A stretch of DNA of 64,000 bases from Mycolicibacterium brisbanense (GTDB taxonomy: Bacteria > Actinomycetota > Actinomycetes > Mycobacteriales > Mycobacteriaceae), in NCBI RefSeq assembly GCF_001570425.1, contig NZ_BCSX01000044.1, forward strand, positions 208,455-272,454, read 5' to 3'. A program made the translations under genes and the position numbers. The notes under the pieces are model-generated. The model searched no databases. It had not been told where the DNA came from and saw only the letters and a program-made list of their open reading frames with translations. The first letter of the stretch is position 1. Every line of letters begins with the position of its first letter. Positions 49,602 to 57,198 of this stretch are shown here, in pieces.

Positions 49602-51041
49602 ATGTCGGTAAGCCGATGGCTTGCAGCGCTCCTGGCTGGGGTGCTGGTGACAGCACTGACCTCTCCGCCGGCCGGAGCCGCCAGCCAGTACGGTCCGCAA
49701 TTACCCGACAATCCCTACGACGGCCCCACGGGCACCGCGTCCATGCACGGCGACAGCGGCGCCTCGGACACGACTCCCCTGCCTGGTCCCGGCACGCGCC
49801 GGGTCGTGGCCCAGCCCATCGGCCTGGCCGCGGCCTGCCCGACGATCCTGATCGGGTCCGACGGGCTGCCCGTCGCACTGTGCACCCAGATCCTCGGCCG
49901 CACGCCGCGCGTCTACCTACTGGACAAATCCTCCGGCACACCGCTGACCAGCATGGCCGTGTCGGCGGGCAACCTGCTCGGCGGCGTCTACGCCTATCTG
50001 GACCACAACGACCGGCTCGTGCTGGTCGACGGCGACGCCAACCTGCTCCGGGTCGCCCACACCCGTAACAAGCTCGGGTTGTGGAACCTGTCGATCGTCG
50101 AGTCGACGCCGCTGGGAACCGGTCTGCCGTCCGGGGACTCCGTCACAAGCCTCGCGCCCGCCTACAACGGCAAGGTCTGGTACGCCACTTCCGGCGGCAC
50201 GGTCGGCATCGTCGACACGACGACCAGGAAGGTCACGTCCGTCGCTCTGCCCGACGGCGAGCGGGTCGCCAACAGCATCGCGACCGCGCCCCAGGGCACC
50301 GCGGTGGTCACCACGCACGCGCTGTACCTGCTGACCGAGGATGCGACGGGCAACCCCGTGGTCAAGTACCGGGTCGGCTATGACCGGGGTTCGGCCCGCA
50401 AGCCCGGGCAGCTGAGCTGGGGCAGCGGATCGACGCCCACGTTCTTCGGACCGGTGACCGGCGGCGAGTACCTGACGCTCATCGACAACGCCGACAACCA
50501 GGTTCATCTGATCGTCGTCAGCACGGCCTCCGGCGCGGTCCTGTGCAGCACCCCGGTCCTCACGTCGGGCGGCCCCGGCTCGGAGAACTCGCCGATCGGC
50601 GCCGGACGCACGGTGATCGCGGCCAGCACGTACGGCTATCCGTATCCCGCGGTGCCGGCCGATGCCGGTTCCGCGGTACCTGCCACCGCTCCTTTTGTCG
50701 GAGGCATGACGCGGGTCGATGTCCGGCCTGACAACTCCGGTTGCGATGTGGCGTGGAACAACACCGTGCGCTCGGCGGCCGTTCCGAAGCTCTCGGTGGC
50801 CGACGGCACGATCGTGACCGTCACGCGGCACAATCCCGTCAACGATCAGCTGGGCACCACGCCCGGCGACAAGTTCTTCTACGCCGCCGTGGATCCCGGC
50901 ACCGGAGCTGTGCTCACCGAACAGCTCATCGGCGTCACCACCGCGGCGGACCCGATCCAGACCGCGGGCACCACGGCACCGGGCGGGGCGATCTACCAAG
51001 GCACGGTCACCGGGATTCAGCGCATCACGCCGCTGCCCTGA
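49602..51041 (+). CDS. Secreted beta-propeller-like protein
   Basis: The 479-residue protein has a signal peptide (MSVSRWLAALLAGVLVTALT, cleavage near GAA) and a mature part of repeated beta-strand units (LLDKSSGTPLTSMAVSAGNL, TSLAPAYNGKVWYATSGG) as in PQQ-like or YVTN propellers. AGGAG is six bases before the ATG. Two pairs of cysteines may form disulfides. No enzyme motif is recognisable. Its 3' end overlaps the convergent histidine phosphatase gene by 17 bp. Confidence 0.78.
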   Translation: MSVSRWLAALLAGVLVTALTSPPAGAASQYGPQLPDNPYDGPTGTASMHGDSGASDTTPLPGPGTRRVVAQPIGLAAACPTILIGSDGLPVALCTQILGRTPRVYLLDKSSGTPLTSMAVSAGNLLGGVYAYLDHNDRLVLVDGDANLLRVAHTRNKLGLWNLSIVESTPLGTGLPSGDSVTSLAPAYNGKVWYATSGGTVGIVDTTTRKVTSVALPDGERVANSIATAPQGTAVVTTHALYLLTEDATGNPVVKYRVGYDRGSARKPGQLSWGSGSTPTFFGPVTGGEYLTLIDNADNQVHLIVVSTASGAVLCSTPVLTSGGPGSENSPIGAGRTVIAASTYGYPYPAVPADAGSAVPATAPFVGGMTRVDVRPDNSGCDVAWNNTVRSAAVPKLSVADGTIVTVTRHNPVNDQLGTTPGDKFFYAAVDPGTGAVLTEQLIGVTTAADPIQTAGTTAPGGAIYQGTVTGIQRITPLP

Positions 51042-51747
51042 CGCCGTTCCAGTCGACCAGTCGCCAGCCGTTGGTCGGATTACCGTCAACCACAACGTAA
51101 TCCGTGTTGTTCAGCGGATGCGTCAGCAGCAGGCCAGGATCGGCGTTGGTGACGTTCATCGCGACCCACAGCATGATCGCGCCGCCGTGCGAGTAGACGA
51201 CCGGTTGGACGTCGCCGCTGTCGTAGATCTGCTGAACCGCGTCGTCGAACCGCGCATCGAACTCGTTGCCGTCGACCGAACCCGGAATCCGCGCGGATCG
51301 GTCGCCGCGCAGCCACTGCTGCGGCGCAGCGAAGTAGGTTCCGACTGCGTCGGCCTCGGGTTGACCTTCGTAATCTCCGGCCTCGATCTCCCGCAGCCCG
51401 GGCAGTACGGTGACGGGCTCGTGCAGCGCGTCGGCCATCGGTTGCGCGGTCTGCTGGGTGCGGACCATCGTCGAGGCGAAAATGCCGTCGTAATGGTTGC
51501 CCGCCAGGCGCTGTGCACTGGCGACGGCCTGCGTGCGGCCGAGCTCGGTGAGCGACGGGCCGGGGGTCGACGTGTCGATGAGGCCCGTTGCGTTGCCCAT
51601 GGATTGGGCATGCCGGACGAAAGTCAGAGTGATGGTGCGATAGCCGCCCGCCGCCGCGATCGGGGTGACGACGACGCACCACCCGGCCAACACCGTGGTG
51701 ACCACGAGGGACATGAACCGTGCAGCTACGGAGCGACCCATCGACAT
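51025..51747 (-). CDS. Secreted histidine phosphatase superfamily protein
   Basis: The 240-residue protein has an N-terminal signal (SLVVTTVLAGWCVVVTPIAA) and then the active-site motif FVRHAQSMGN, typical of the phosphoglycerate-mutase-like superfamily. REIEAGDYEGQP and YSHGGAIM supply the other catalytic residues. It would hydrolyse a phosphoester outside the membrane. ATG 51741 is an alternative start. It diverges from the O-methyltransferase gene at 51772 by only 24 bp. Confidence 0.88.
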   Translation of the reverse strand: MSMGRSVAARFMSLVVTTVLAGWCVVVTPIAAAGGYRTITLTFVRHAQSMGNATGLIDTSTPGPSLTELGRTQAVASAQRLAGNHYDGIFASTMVRTQQTAQPMADALHEPVTVLPGLREIEAGDYEGQPEADAVGTYFAAPQQWLRGDRSARIPGSVDGNEFDARFDDAVQQIYDSGDVQPVVYSHGGAIMLWVAMNVTNADPGLLLTHPLNNTDYVVVDGNPTNGWRLVDWNGVRAAA

Positions 51748-51771
51748 CCCATCGGGCGTAGTTTCGTTAGC

Positions 51772-52431
51772 ATGACTACCCTCCACGATGTCACAGTCGC
51801 CGCAGCCCTGGACCGGATGTACGCCGCGTCCGACGAACAGTTCGCCAAGCTGCGTGAGGGCAACGGCGGCCGATTCGCCGACCTCACCGGAGCGACCTCA
51901 CAAGAACGCGCCGACGCCCTCAGCGACATCTACATGCCGGTGACGCCGGAAGCCGGCCGGCTGCTCTACTCGCTGGTGCGGGCCACCAAGCCGCAGATCG
52001 TCGTCGAGTTCGGCATGTCATTCGGACTGTCGGCGCTGCATCTGGCTTCTGCGGTGCGCGACAACGGTTTCGGCCGGCTCTTCACCACCGAGCTCAGCGC
52101 CGCCAAGATCGAAGCCGCCACCAGAACCTTCGCCGAGACGGGACTGGACGACGTCATCACAGTGCTGGCCGGTGACGCCCTGGAGACCCTCAAGACCGTC
52201 GACGGGGAGATCGGCCTGGTTCTGCTCGACGGCTGGAAGGAGCTGTACCTGCCGGTCGTCAAACTGCTTGAGCCTCAGCTGGCGACGGGCGCCTTGCTGG
52301 TCGCGGACAACACGTCGATGGCCGATACCCAGCCGTACCTCGACTACGTCCGCGACAGCGACAACGGTTACATCAGCGTGAACTTCCTGGCCCGCGACAG
52401 CGACAGCATGGAGATCAGCTGCCGCGTATAG
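51772..52431 (+). CDS. O-methyltransferase
   Basis: The 219-residue class I enzyme has VVEFGMSFGLSALHLASAV as motif I and GLVLLDGWKELY as the metal/substrate segment of the catechol-type O-methyltransferase family. ATG 51772 lies close to the divergent phosphatase start, implying a shared promoter region of very short length. Substrate unknown. Confidence 0.87.
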   Translation: MTTLHDVTVAAALDRMYAASDEQFAKLREGNGGRFADLTGATSQERADALSDIYMPVTPEAGRLLYSLVRATKPQIVVEFGMSFGLSALHLASAVRDNGFGRLFTTELSAAKIEAATRTFAETGLDDVITVLAGDALETLKTVDGEIGLVLLDGWKELYLPVVKLLEPQLATGALLVADNTSMADTQPYLDYVRDSDNGYISVNFLARDSDSMEISCRV

Positions 52432-52467
52432 CGCGGTCATCGCCTGCCGCTCCGCTACGGTGCTGAA

Positions 52468-53229
52468 ATGGTGAATTTCGCGCTGCGGTCCTGCGGCCTG
52501 CGCGGCCACGCCACGTTCAACCCCGATGAGCCCGAGCTGCGCGAGCGCCTGCGCGCCGACACCCCTGTCGGTGAGGCGTGGCGCTGTCTGCGGTGCGAGA
52601 CGTTCGTCGTCGGCCCGCCGAGAGGTCACGGGCCCGCCGACACCGCCCCCGAGGTTCCGCGGGGACGGCTGCTGCGCGACCGCACGATCATGCGCGCGCT
52701 GGCCGTAGAACGCGCGATCCGCGCGGTGGTTTTCGTGGCGCTGGCGATCGGGGTGCTGAAGGTCCGCTCCACCCGGTCACAGCTGCACGACGCGTTCCAG
52801 AAGGACATCCCGCTCATCCGTCCGCTCGCCGACCAAATCGGTTGGAACATGGACGATTCCAGGATCATCCGCACCATCGATCACGCGTTCTCCCTGTCGG
52901 CGACAACGCTCATGTGGATCGCCGTCGGTCTGGCGGTCTATGCCCTGATCGAACTGATCGAAGCGGTCGGGCTGTGGCTCACGCAGCGCTGGGGTGAGTA
53001 CTTCGCGGTGATCGCCACCAGCGTGTTTCTGCCCTTGGAGATCTACGAACTCACCGAGAAGGTGACCGTGGTGCGACTCGGCGCGTTCCTCATCAACGTC
53101 GCCGCGGTGATCTGGTTGCTGTGGAGCAAGCGGCTGTTCGGCATCAACGGCGGCGGTGCGGCCTACCGCGCCGAACACCACACCGAAAGCCTGCTCAGCG
53201 TCGAACGTGCCGGGCTCGCCGCGAGCTAA
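52468..53229 (+). CDS. DUF2127 membrane protein
   Basis: The 253-residue protein has a CxxC pair (RCLRCETFVV) near residue 40 and four hydrophobic segments from about 83 onward. The pattern WLTQRWGEYFAVIATSVFLP and EIYELTEKVTVVR is the DUF2127 signature. Function unknown. It ends with a 4-bp overlap with the stop of the convergent AraC gene. Confidence 0.83.
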   Translation: MVNFALRSCGLRGHATFNPDEPELRERLRADTPVGEAWRCLRCETFVVGPPRGHGPADTAPEVPRGRLLRDRTIMRALAVERAIRAVVFVALAIGVLKVRSTRSQLHDAFQKDIPLIRPLADQIGWNMDDSRIIRTIDHAFSLSATTLMWIAVGLAVYALIELIEAVGLWLTQRWGEYFAVIATSVFLPLEIYELTEKVTVVRLGAFLINVAAVIWLLWSKRLFGINGGGAAYRAEHHTESLLSVERAGLAAS

Positions 53230-54062
53230 CGCTCGTCGCGGGCACGTGATCGATAGGCCGACGGCGTTTCTCCGCAGAATTGGTTGAAGGACCGGGTGAA
53301 CGAGCTCAGGCTCTCGAATCCGACGGCGGTCGCGGTGGCCTGCACGGACTGATCGGGTGCCGCCAACAGGGCCATCGCCCGCAACATCCGGGCATGCAAA
53401 AGGTATGTCCGCCATGAGATTCCGAGTGTCTCCGAGAACAGCCTCCGCAGCGTCCGTTCGGAGACCGACACCGCGCGGCTGACCTCCTCGGCCGTGGCGG
53501 AGGCCAGATGTTCCTTGGTGTAGGCCAGCGCGGCCGCCACGATCGGATGGTCGCTGGTCGGCAGGCTCAGCGGCGCTTCGTGATCGAGCGCCTCGCCGAC
53601 CAGATGCGCGAGCGTCGCGAAGAACGTGTCGGATGTGTCGTCACCGCAGGCCCGATCGATCGACCACCGCAGCCCGTAGATCATCATCTCCCGGATCAGT
53701 GGCGACACCGCGATGATGCGTGCGCGGTCGCCCGGTTCCGCGATCAGCTGCGGATCGAACATCACCGCGATGGTCTTCACATCGGGACTCATCACCGCCT
53801 GGTGCTCCAGACCGGCGGGGATCCATGCGGCCTGCTGAGGCGGTAGCAGATAGTGCGCGGCGTCGGTTTCCACTTCCACCACACCGTGCAGCGCGTATTC
53901 GATCTGGTGGACCTCATGCGAGTGCCAGCCGGTGATCAGGCCTTCGCCCTGGTAGAGGTAGCTTCCGGCCAGCGCCCGGCCACCGCGGCGCAGCTCGATG
54001 ACCGGTCGCGAGATTTTGGCCGTTTCGGCAAAATCTCTGTCCGAAAGCGCAGAGACGGTCAC
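53226..54062 (-). CDS. AraC-family regulator with cupin sensor domain
   Basis: The 278-residue protein has an N-terminal cupin-like domain (GWHSHEVHQIEYALHGVVEV and PPQQAAWIPAGLEHQA) and a C-terminal AraC HTH (ATAEEVSRAVSVSERTLRRL, then AVGFESLSSFTRSF). The GTG start at 54062 is only 24 bp from the divergent amidohydrolase ATG. It probably controls that gene. A strong inverted repeat lies within its first codons. Confidence 0.9.
   Translation of the reverse strand: MTVSALSDRDFAETAKISRPVIELRRGGRALAGSYLYQGEGLITGWHSHEVHQIEYALHGVVEVETDAAHYLLPPQQAAWIPAGLEHQAVMSPDVKTIAVMFDPQLIAEPGDRARIIAVSPLIREMMIYGLRWSIDRACGDDTSDTFFATLAHLVGEALDHEAPLSLPTSDHPIVAAALAYTKEHLASATAEEVSRAVSVSERTLRRLFSETLGISWRTYLLHARMLRAMALLAAPDQSVQATATAVGFESLSSFTRSFNQFCGETPSAYRSRARDER
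54011..54036. promoter_or_regulatory. Inverted repeat in the AraC gene 5' end
   Basis: AGATTTTG (54011-54018) and CAAAATCT (54029-54036) are exact inverted repeats, with GCCG/CGGC nested inside. It is AT-rich against a GC-rich gene and lies about 25-50 bp inside the coding start, and 50-75 bp from the divergent amidohydrolase start. It may be an AraC operator for both genes. Confidence 0.55.
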
Positions 54063-54086
54063 GCTCTCCGACGGTACTACTGAGCT

Positions 54087-55349
54087 ATGCAAACTGACGA
54101 CCTGATCCTCGTGAGCATCGACGACCACGTCGTCGAACCGCCCGACATGTTCCTGCGCCACGTGCCCGCCAAGTACAAGGACGAGGCGCCCATCGTGGTG
54201 ACCGACGACAAGGGCGTCGATCAGTGGATGTATCAGGGCCGTCCACAGGGCGTCAGTGGCCTCAACGCGGTGGTGTCCTGGCCTGCCGAGGAATGGGGCC
54301 GTGACCCTGCCGGCTTCGCCGAGATGCGCCCGGGCGTGTACGACGTGCACGAGCGCGTCCGCGACATGAACCGCAACGGCATCCTGGCGTCGATGTGCTT
54401 CCCGACCTTCACCGGGTTCTCGGCACGTCACCTCAACATGCACCGCGAAGAGGCGACGCTGGTGATGGTGTCGGCCTACAACGACTGGCACATCGATGAA
54501 TGGGCGGGCTCCTACCCGGACCGCTTCATCCCGATCGCGATCATGCCGACGTGGAACCCCGAGGCGATGTGTGCGGAGATCCGCCGCGTCGCCGCCAAGG
54601 GCTGTCGTGCCGTCACCATGCCGGAACTGCCACATCTGGAAGGGCTTCCGAGCTACCACGACGAGGACTACTGGGGCCCAGTGTTCCGGACTCTGTCCGA
54701 GGAGAACGTCGTCATGTGCCTGCACATCGGCACCGGCTTCGGGGCCATCAGCATGGCCCCCAATGCGCCGATCGACAACCTGATCATCCTCGCCACCCAG
54801 GTCTCGGCGATGTGCGCCCAGGACCTGCTGTGGGGCCCGGCCATGCGCAACTACCCCGATCTGAAGTTCGCGTTCTCCGAAGGCGGAATCGGTTGGATCC
54901 CTTTCTATCTCGATCGCAGCGACCGCCACTACACCAACCAGAAGTGGCTGCGCCGCGACTTCGGTGACAAGCTGCCGTCAGACGTGTTCCGCGAGCACTC
55001 CCTGGCCTGCTACGTGACCGACAAGACGTCGCTGAAACTGCGTCACGAGATCGGCATCGACATCATCGCGTGGGAGTGCGACTACCCGCACTCGGACTGC
55101 TTTTGGCCCGACGCGCCCGAACAGGTGCTGGCCGAGTTGAACGCCGCAGGCGCAAGCGATTCCGACATCAACAAGATCACCTGGGAGAACTCCTGCCGGT
55201 TCTTCGGCTGGGATCCGTTTGCGCGCACCGCACGCGAGGACGCCACGGTAAAGGCATTGCGCGCCAAGGGCGCTGATGTCGACGTGTCCATCCGCCCGCG
55301 CGCCGAGTGGGCGCGGCTCTACGAGAAGAAGCAGCTCGCCAAAGCCTGA
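54087..55349 (+). CDS. Amidohydrolase family protein (amidohydrolase_2)
   Basis: The 420-residue TIM-barrel protein has ILVSIDDHVVEPPDMFLRHV at the N-terminus, where DxH replaces the classic HxH. It also has CLHIGTGFGA and ECDYPHSDCFWP, the metal site of ACMSD-like decarboxylases and hydrolases. The tail is charged. Its regulator is the divergent AraC gene. Substrate unknown; the family often degrades aromatic acids. Confidence 0.88.
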   Translation: MQTDDLILVSIDDHVVEPPDMFLRHVPAKYKDEAPIVVTDDKGVDQWMYQGRPQGVSGLNAVVSWPAEEWGRDPAGFAEMRPGVYDVHERVRDMNRNGILASMCFPTFTGFSARHLNMHREEATLVMVSAYNDWHIDEWAGSYPDRFIPIAIMPTWNPEAMCAEIRRVAAKGCRAVTMPELPHLEGLPSYHDEDYWGPVFRTLSEENVVMCLHIGTGFGAISMAPNAPIDNLIILATQVSAMCAQDLLWGPAMRNYPDLKFAFSEGGIGWIPFYLDRSDRHYTNQKWLRRDFGDKLPSDVFREHSLACYVTDKTSLKLRHEIGIDIIAWECDYPHSDCFWPDAPEQVLAELNAAGASDSDINKITWENSCRFFGWDPFARTAREDATVKALRAKGADVDVSIRPRAEWARLYEKKQLAKA

Positions 55350-55358
55350 CCTGACCCG

Positions 55359-55395
55359 TTCCACCGCTCACCTTCCACCGCTCACCTTCCACCGC
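55359..55395. repeat. 14-bp tandem repeat
   Basis: TTCCACCGCTCACC occurs at 55359-55372 and 55373-55386, followed by TTCCACCGC (55387-55395). It lies just after the amidohydrolase stop and directly abuts the hairpin repeat at 55394. Confidence 0.85.
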
Positions 55396-55452
55396 GAGCA
55401 GACGCCGCGGTACTCCAAGCGCGGCGTGTCGCGAACCCCAGTGTCTGTTCGC
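55394..55452. repeat. Dispersed intergenic hairpin repeat, copy 2
   Basis: GCGAGCAGAC (55394-55403) pairs with GTCTGTTCGC (55443-55452), one mismatch. It is the same family as the element at 34621-34677, sharing the interior GCGGCGTGTCG. Again it lies between convergent genes (amidohydrolase and irtB). Confidence 0.8.
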
Positions 55453-55470
55453 GGGGGTAAGTCCACGCGC

Positions 55471-57198
55471 TCAGTGCGAGATCTGCCACTCGGCCGCGGC
55501 ATGCTGTTGACGCCAGAATTCGTCGAACCGCCCGCCTGCGCGCAGCAGTTCGTCGACGCTGCCGTCCTCGACGATCCGGCCACCGTCGACGAACAGAACC
55601 CGGTCGGCATGCCGGATGCTGGCCAGCCGGTGCGCCACGATCACTCGGGTACGCGGCCGCAGATCGACGGTGAGCGCATCGACGACGGCAGCCTCGTTCT
55701 CGGTATCCAGCGCGCTGGTCGCCTCGTCCACCAGCAGGATCGGAGCAGGTTTGGCGAGAGCGCGGGCGATGCTGACCCGTTGCCGTTCGCCGCCGGACAG
55801 CGCCGAACCCGCCTCGCCGACCTTGGTGGCGTCGCCGTCGGGTAGCCGGCCGATCAGCTCGTCGACCCGGGCCAGCCGCATCGCCGCCGCGAGTCGGTCG
55901 GCATCGGCTGCCGGGTCGCCCAGCGCAACGTTCTCGCGTATGCAACCGTCGAACAGATATGGGTGCTGGAACACCACACTCGTTGCGGCCCACCGGGTTT
56001 CGGCATCCAGCGTCGACGCGTCGACGCCGTCGATCAGCACGCGGCCGCCGGTGGGCTGGTGAAGGCCCGCGATCAACGCGAGGATCGTGCTCTTGCCCGA
56101 TCCGGACGGCCCGACGATGGCTGTCGTGCCACCTGGTTCGAGGACGAAGCTGACCTTGTCGAGCACGATGTTGTCGCCGTAGGCGAAGCTGACGTCCTCG
56201 AACTCGATGCGCGGCACGCAGTCCTGCTCGCCCACAACGGTTCCCGTGGTCATCGTCGGCGCGGACAGCACGCTGCCGATCCGCTGTATGGTGGCGCGGG
56301 TCGACTCGATGGCGGGGGCCAGGTCACCGAGTGCCGCGAAGGGCTCCAGGTAGCGGGCGACGACGACGATCAGCGCGATCGCCTCCGGCACACTCAGCTC
56401 CCCACGGATGGTCAGCACTGTGACCATGCCCGCCAACGCGATCAGGGCCAACTGGCTAGCAAGGCTGAACAACAGCTGACCGGGGATCTGCATGCCCAGC
56501 AGTCGCACACTCGCACCGTGCTGAGCGGCCAGCGCGTCGCCGACCAGGCTGCGTGCCGGTTCCGCACGCCGGGCGGCCCGCAAAGCCTGCTGGGTGCGGG
56601 CGAATTCGATGATCCGCTCGGTGAATGCGCGGTTGGTCTCATCGGCGAGGGCGTCGGCCTCGCGACTGCACCGGCCCGACGCCCAGAGCGCACCCAGCAG
56701 GACGACCACCCCTGCGAGCGCCGCGAGTCCCAGCGGCGGCGACACCGCGATCAGCGCGACAGCGATGGCCGCGGGCAGCAGGACCGCGCTGATGAGCGGT
56801 GTGAGCAGATTGACCACGAGGCCGACCAGTTCCGGCCCGGTCGCCGCGATCGCCTGCCGGGTGTTGGCGGTGTTGTCGCCGGACAGCCAGTCGAGCCTGA
56901 TGTTCGGCAGGCGGTCGGCGATGTCGTGCTGAGTGTGGTCCAGCACGGCGAAGCCGAGGTCGAATCCGAGCCGTGATGTGGTGGTATCGATGATCCAGCC
57001 GATGACAGTCGCGGCGGTCAGCCAGCCCAACCACGGCAGGGCGCCGGCGGGGTCGGCGCTGAACAGTGCCGCGACCAGTGGGACGAGCAGCACTGTCCCC
57101 GCGGCGCGGATCACCACCGATATCAGTGTCAGCACGCCGTAGACACCGACCGTGCCTCGCTTGTCGGTGGGGATGAGGGCGATCAGCGTGCGGATCAT
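55471..57198 (-). CDS. irtB: ABC transporter half-protein IrtB (carboxymycobactin import)
   Basis: The 575-residue protein has six membrane segments (about 15-310) and a nucleotide-binding domain with GPSGSGKST, LSGGERQRVSIARAL and LLVDEATSALD. Together with IrtA it forms the heterodimer known to take up ferric carboxymycobactin. The ATG at 57198 overlaps the irtA TGA (ATGA). The gene order irtA-irtB is the same as in other mycobacteria. Confidence 0.95.
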   Translation of the reverse strand: MIRTLIALIPTDKRGTVGVYGVLTLISVVIRAAGTVLLVPLVAALFSADPAGALPWLGWLTAATVIGWIIDTTTSRLGFDLGFAVLDHTQHDIADRLPNIRLDWLSGDNTANTRQAIAATGPELVGLVVNLLTPLISAVLLPAAIAVALIAVSPPLGLAALAGVVVLLGALWASGRCSREADALADETNRAFTERIIEFARTQQALRAARRAEPARSLVGDALAAQHGASVRLLGMQIPGQLLFSLASQLALIALAGMVTVLTIRGELSVPEAIALIVVVARYLEPFAALGDLAPAIESTRATIQRIGSVLSAPTMTTGTVVGEQDCVPRIEFEDVSFAYGDNIVLDKVSFVLEPGGTTAIVGPSGSGKSTILALIAGLHQPTGGRVLIDGVDASTLDAETRWAATSVVFQHPYLFDGCIRENVALGDPAADADRLAAAMRLARVDELIGRLPDGDATKVGEAGSALSGGERQRVSIARALAKPAPILLVDEATSALDTENEAAVVDALTVDLRPRTRVIVAHRLASIRHADRVLFVDGGRIVEDGSVDELLRAGGRFDEFWRQQHAAAEWQISH

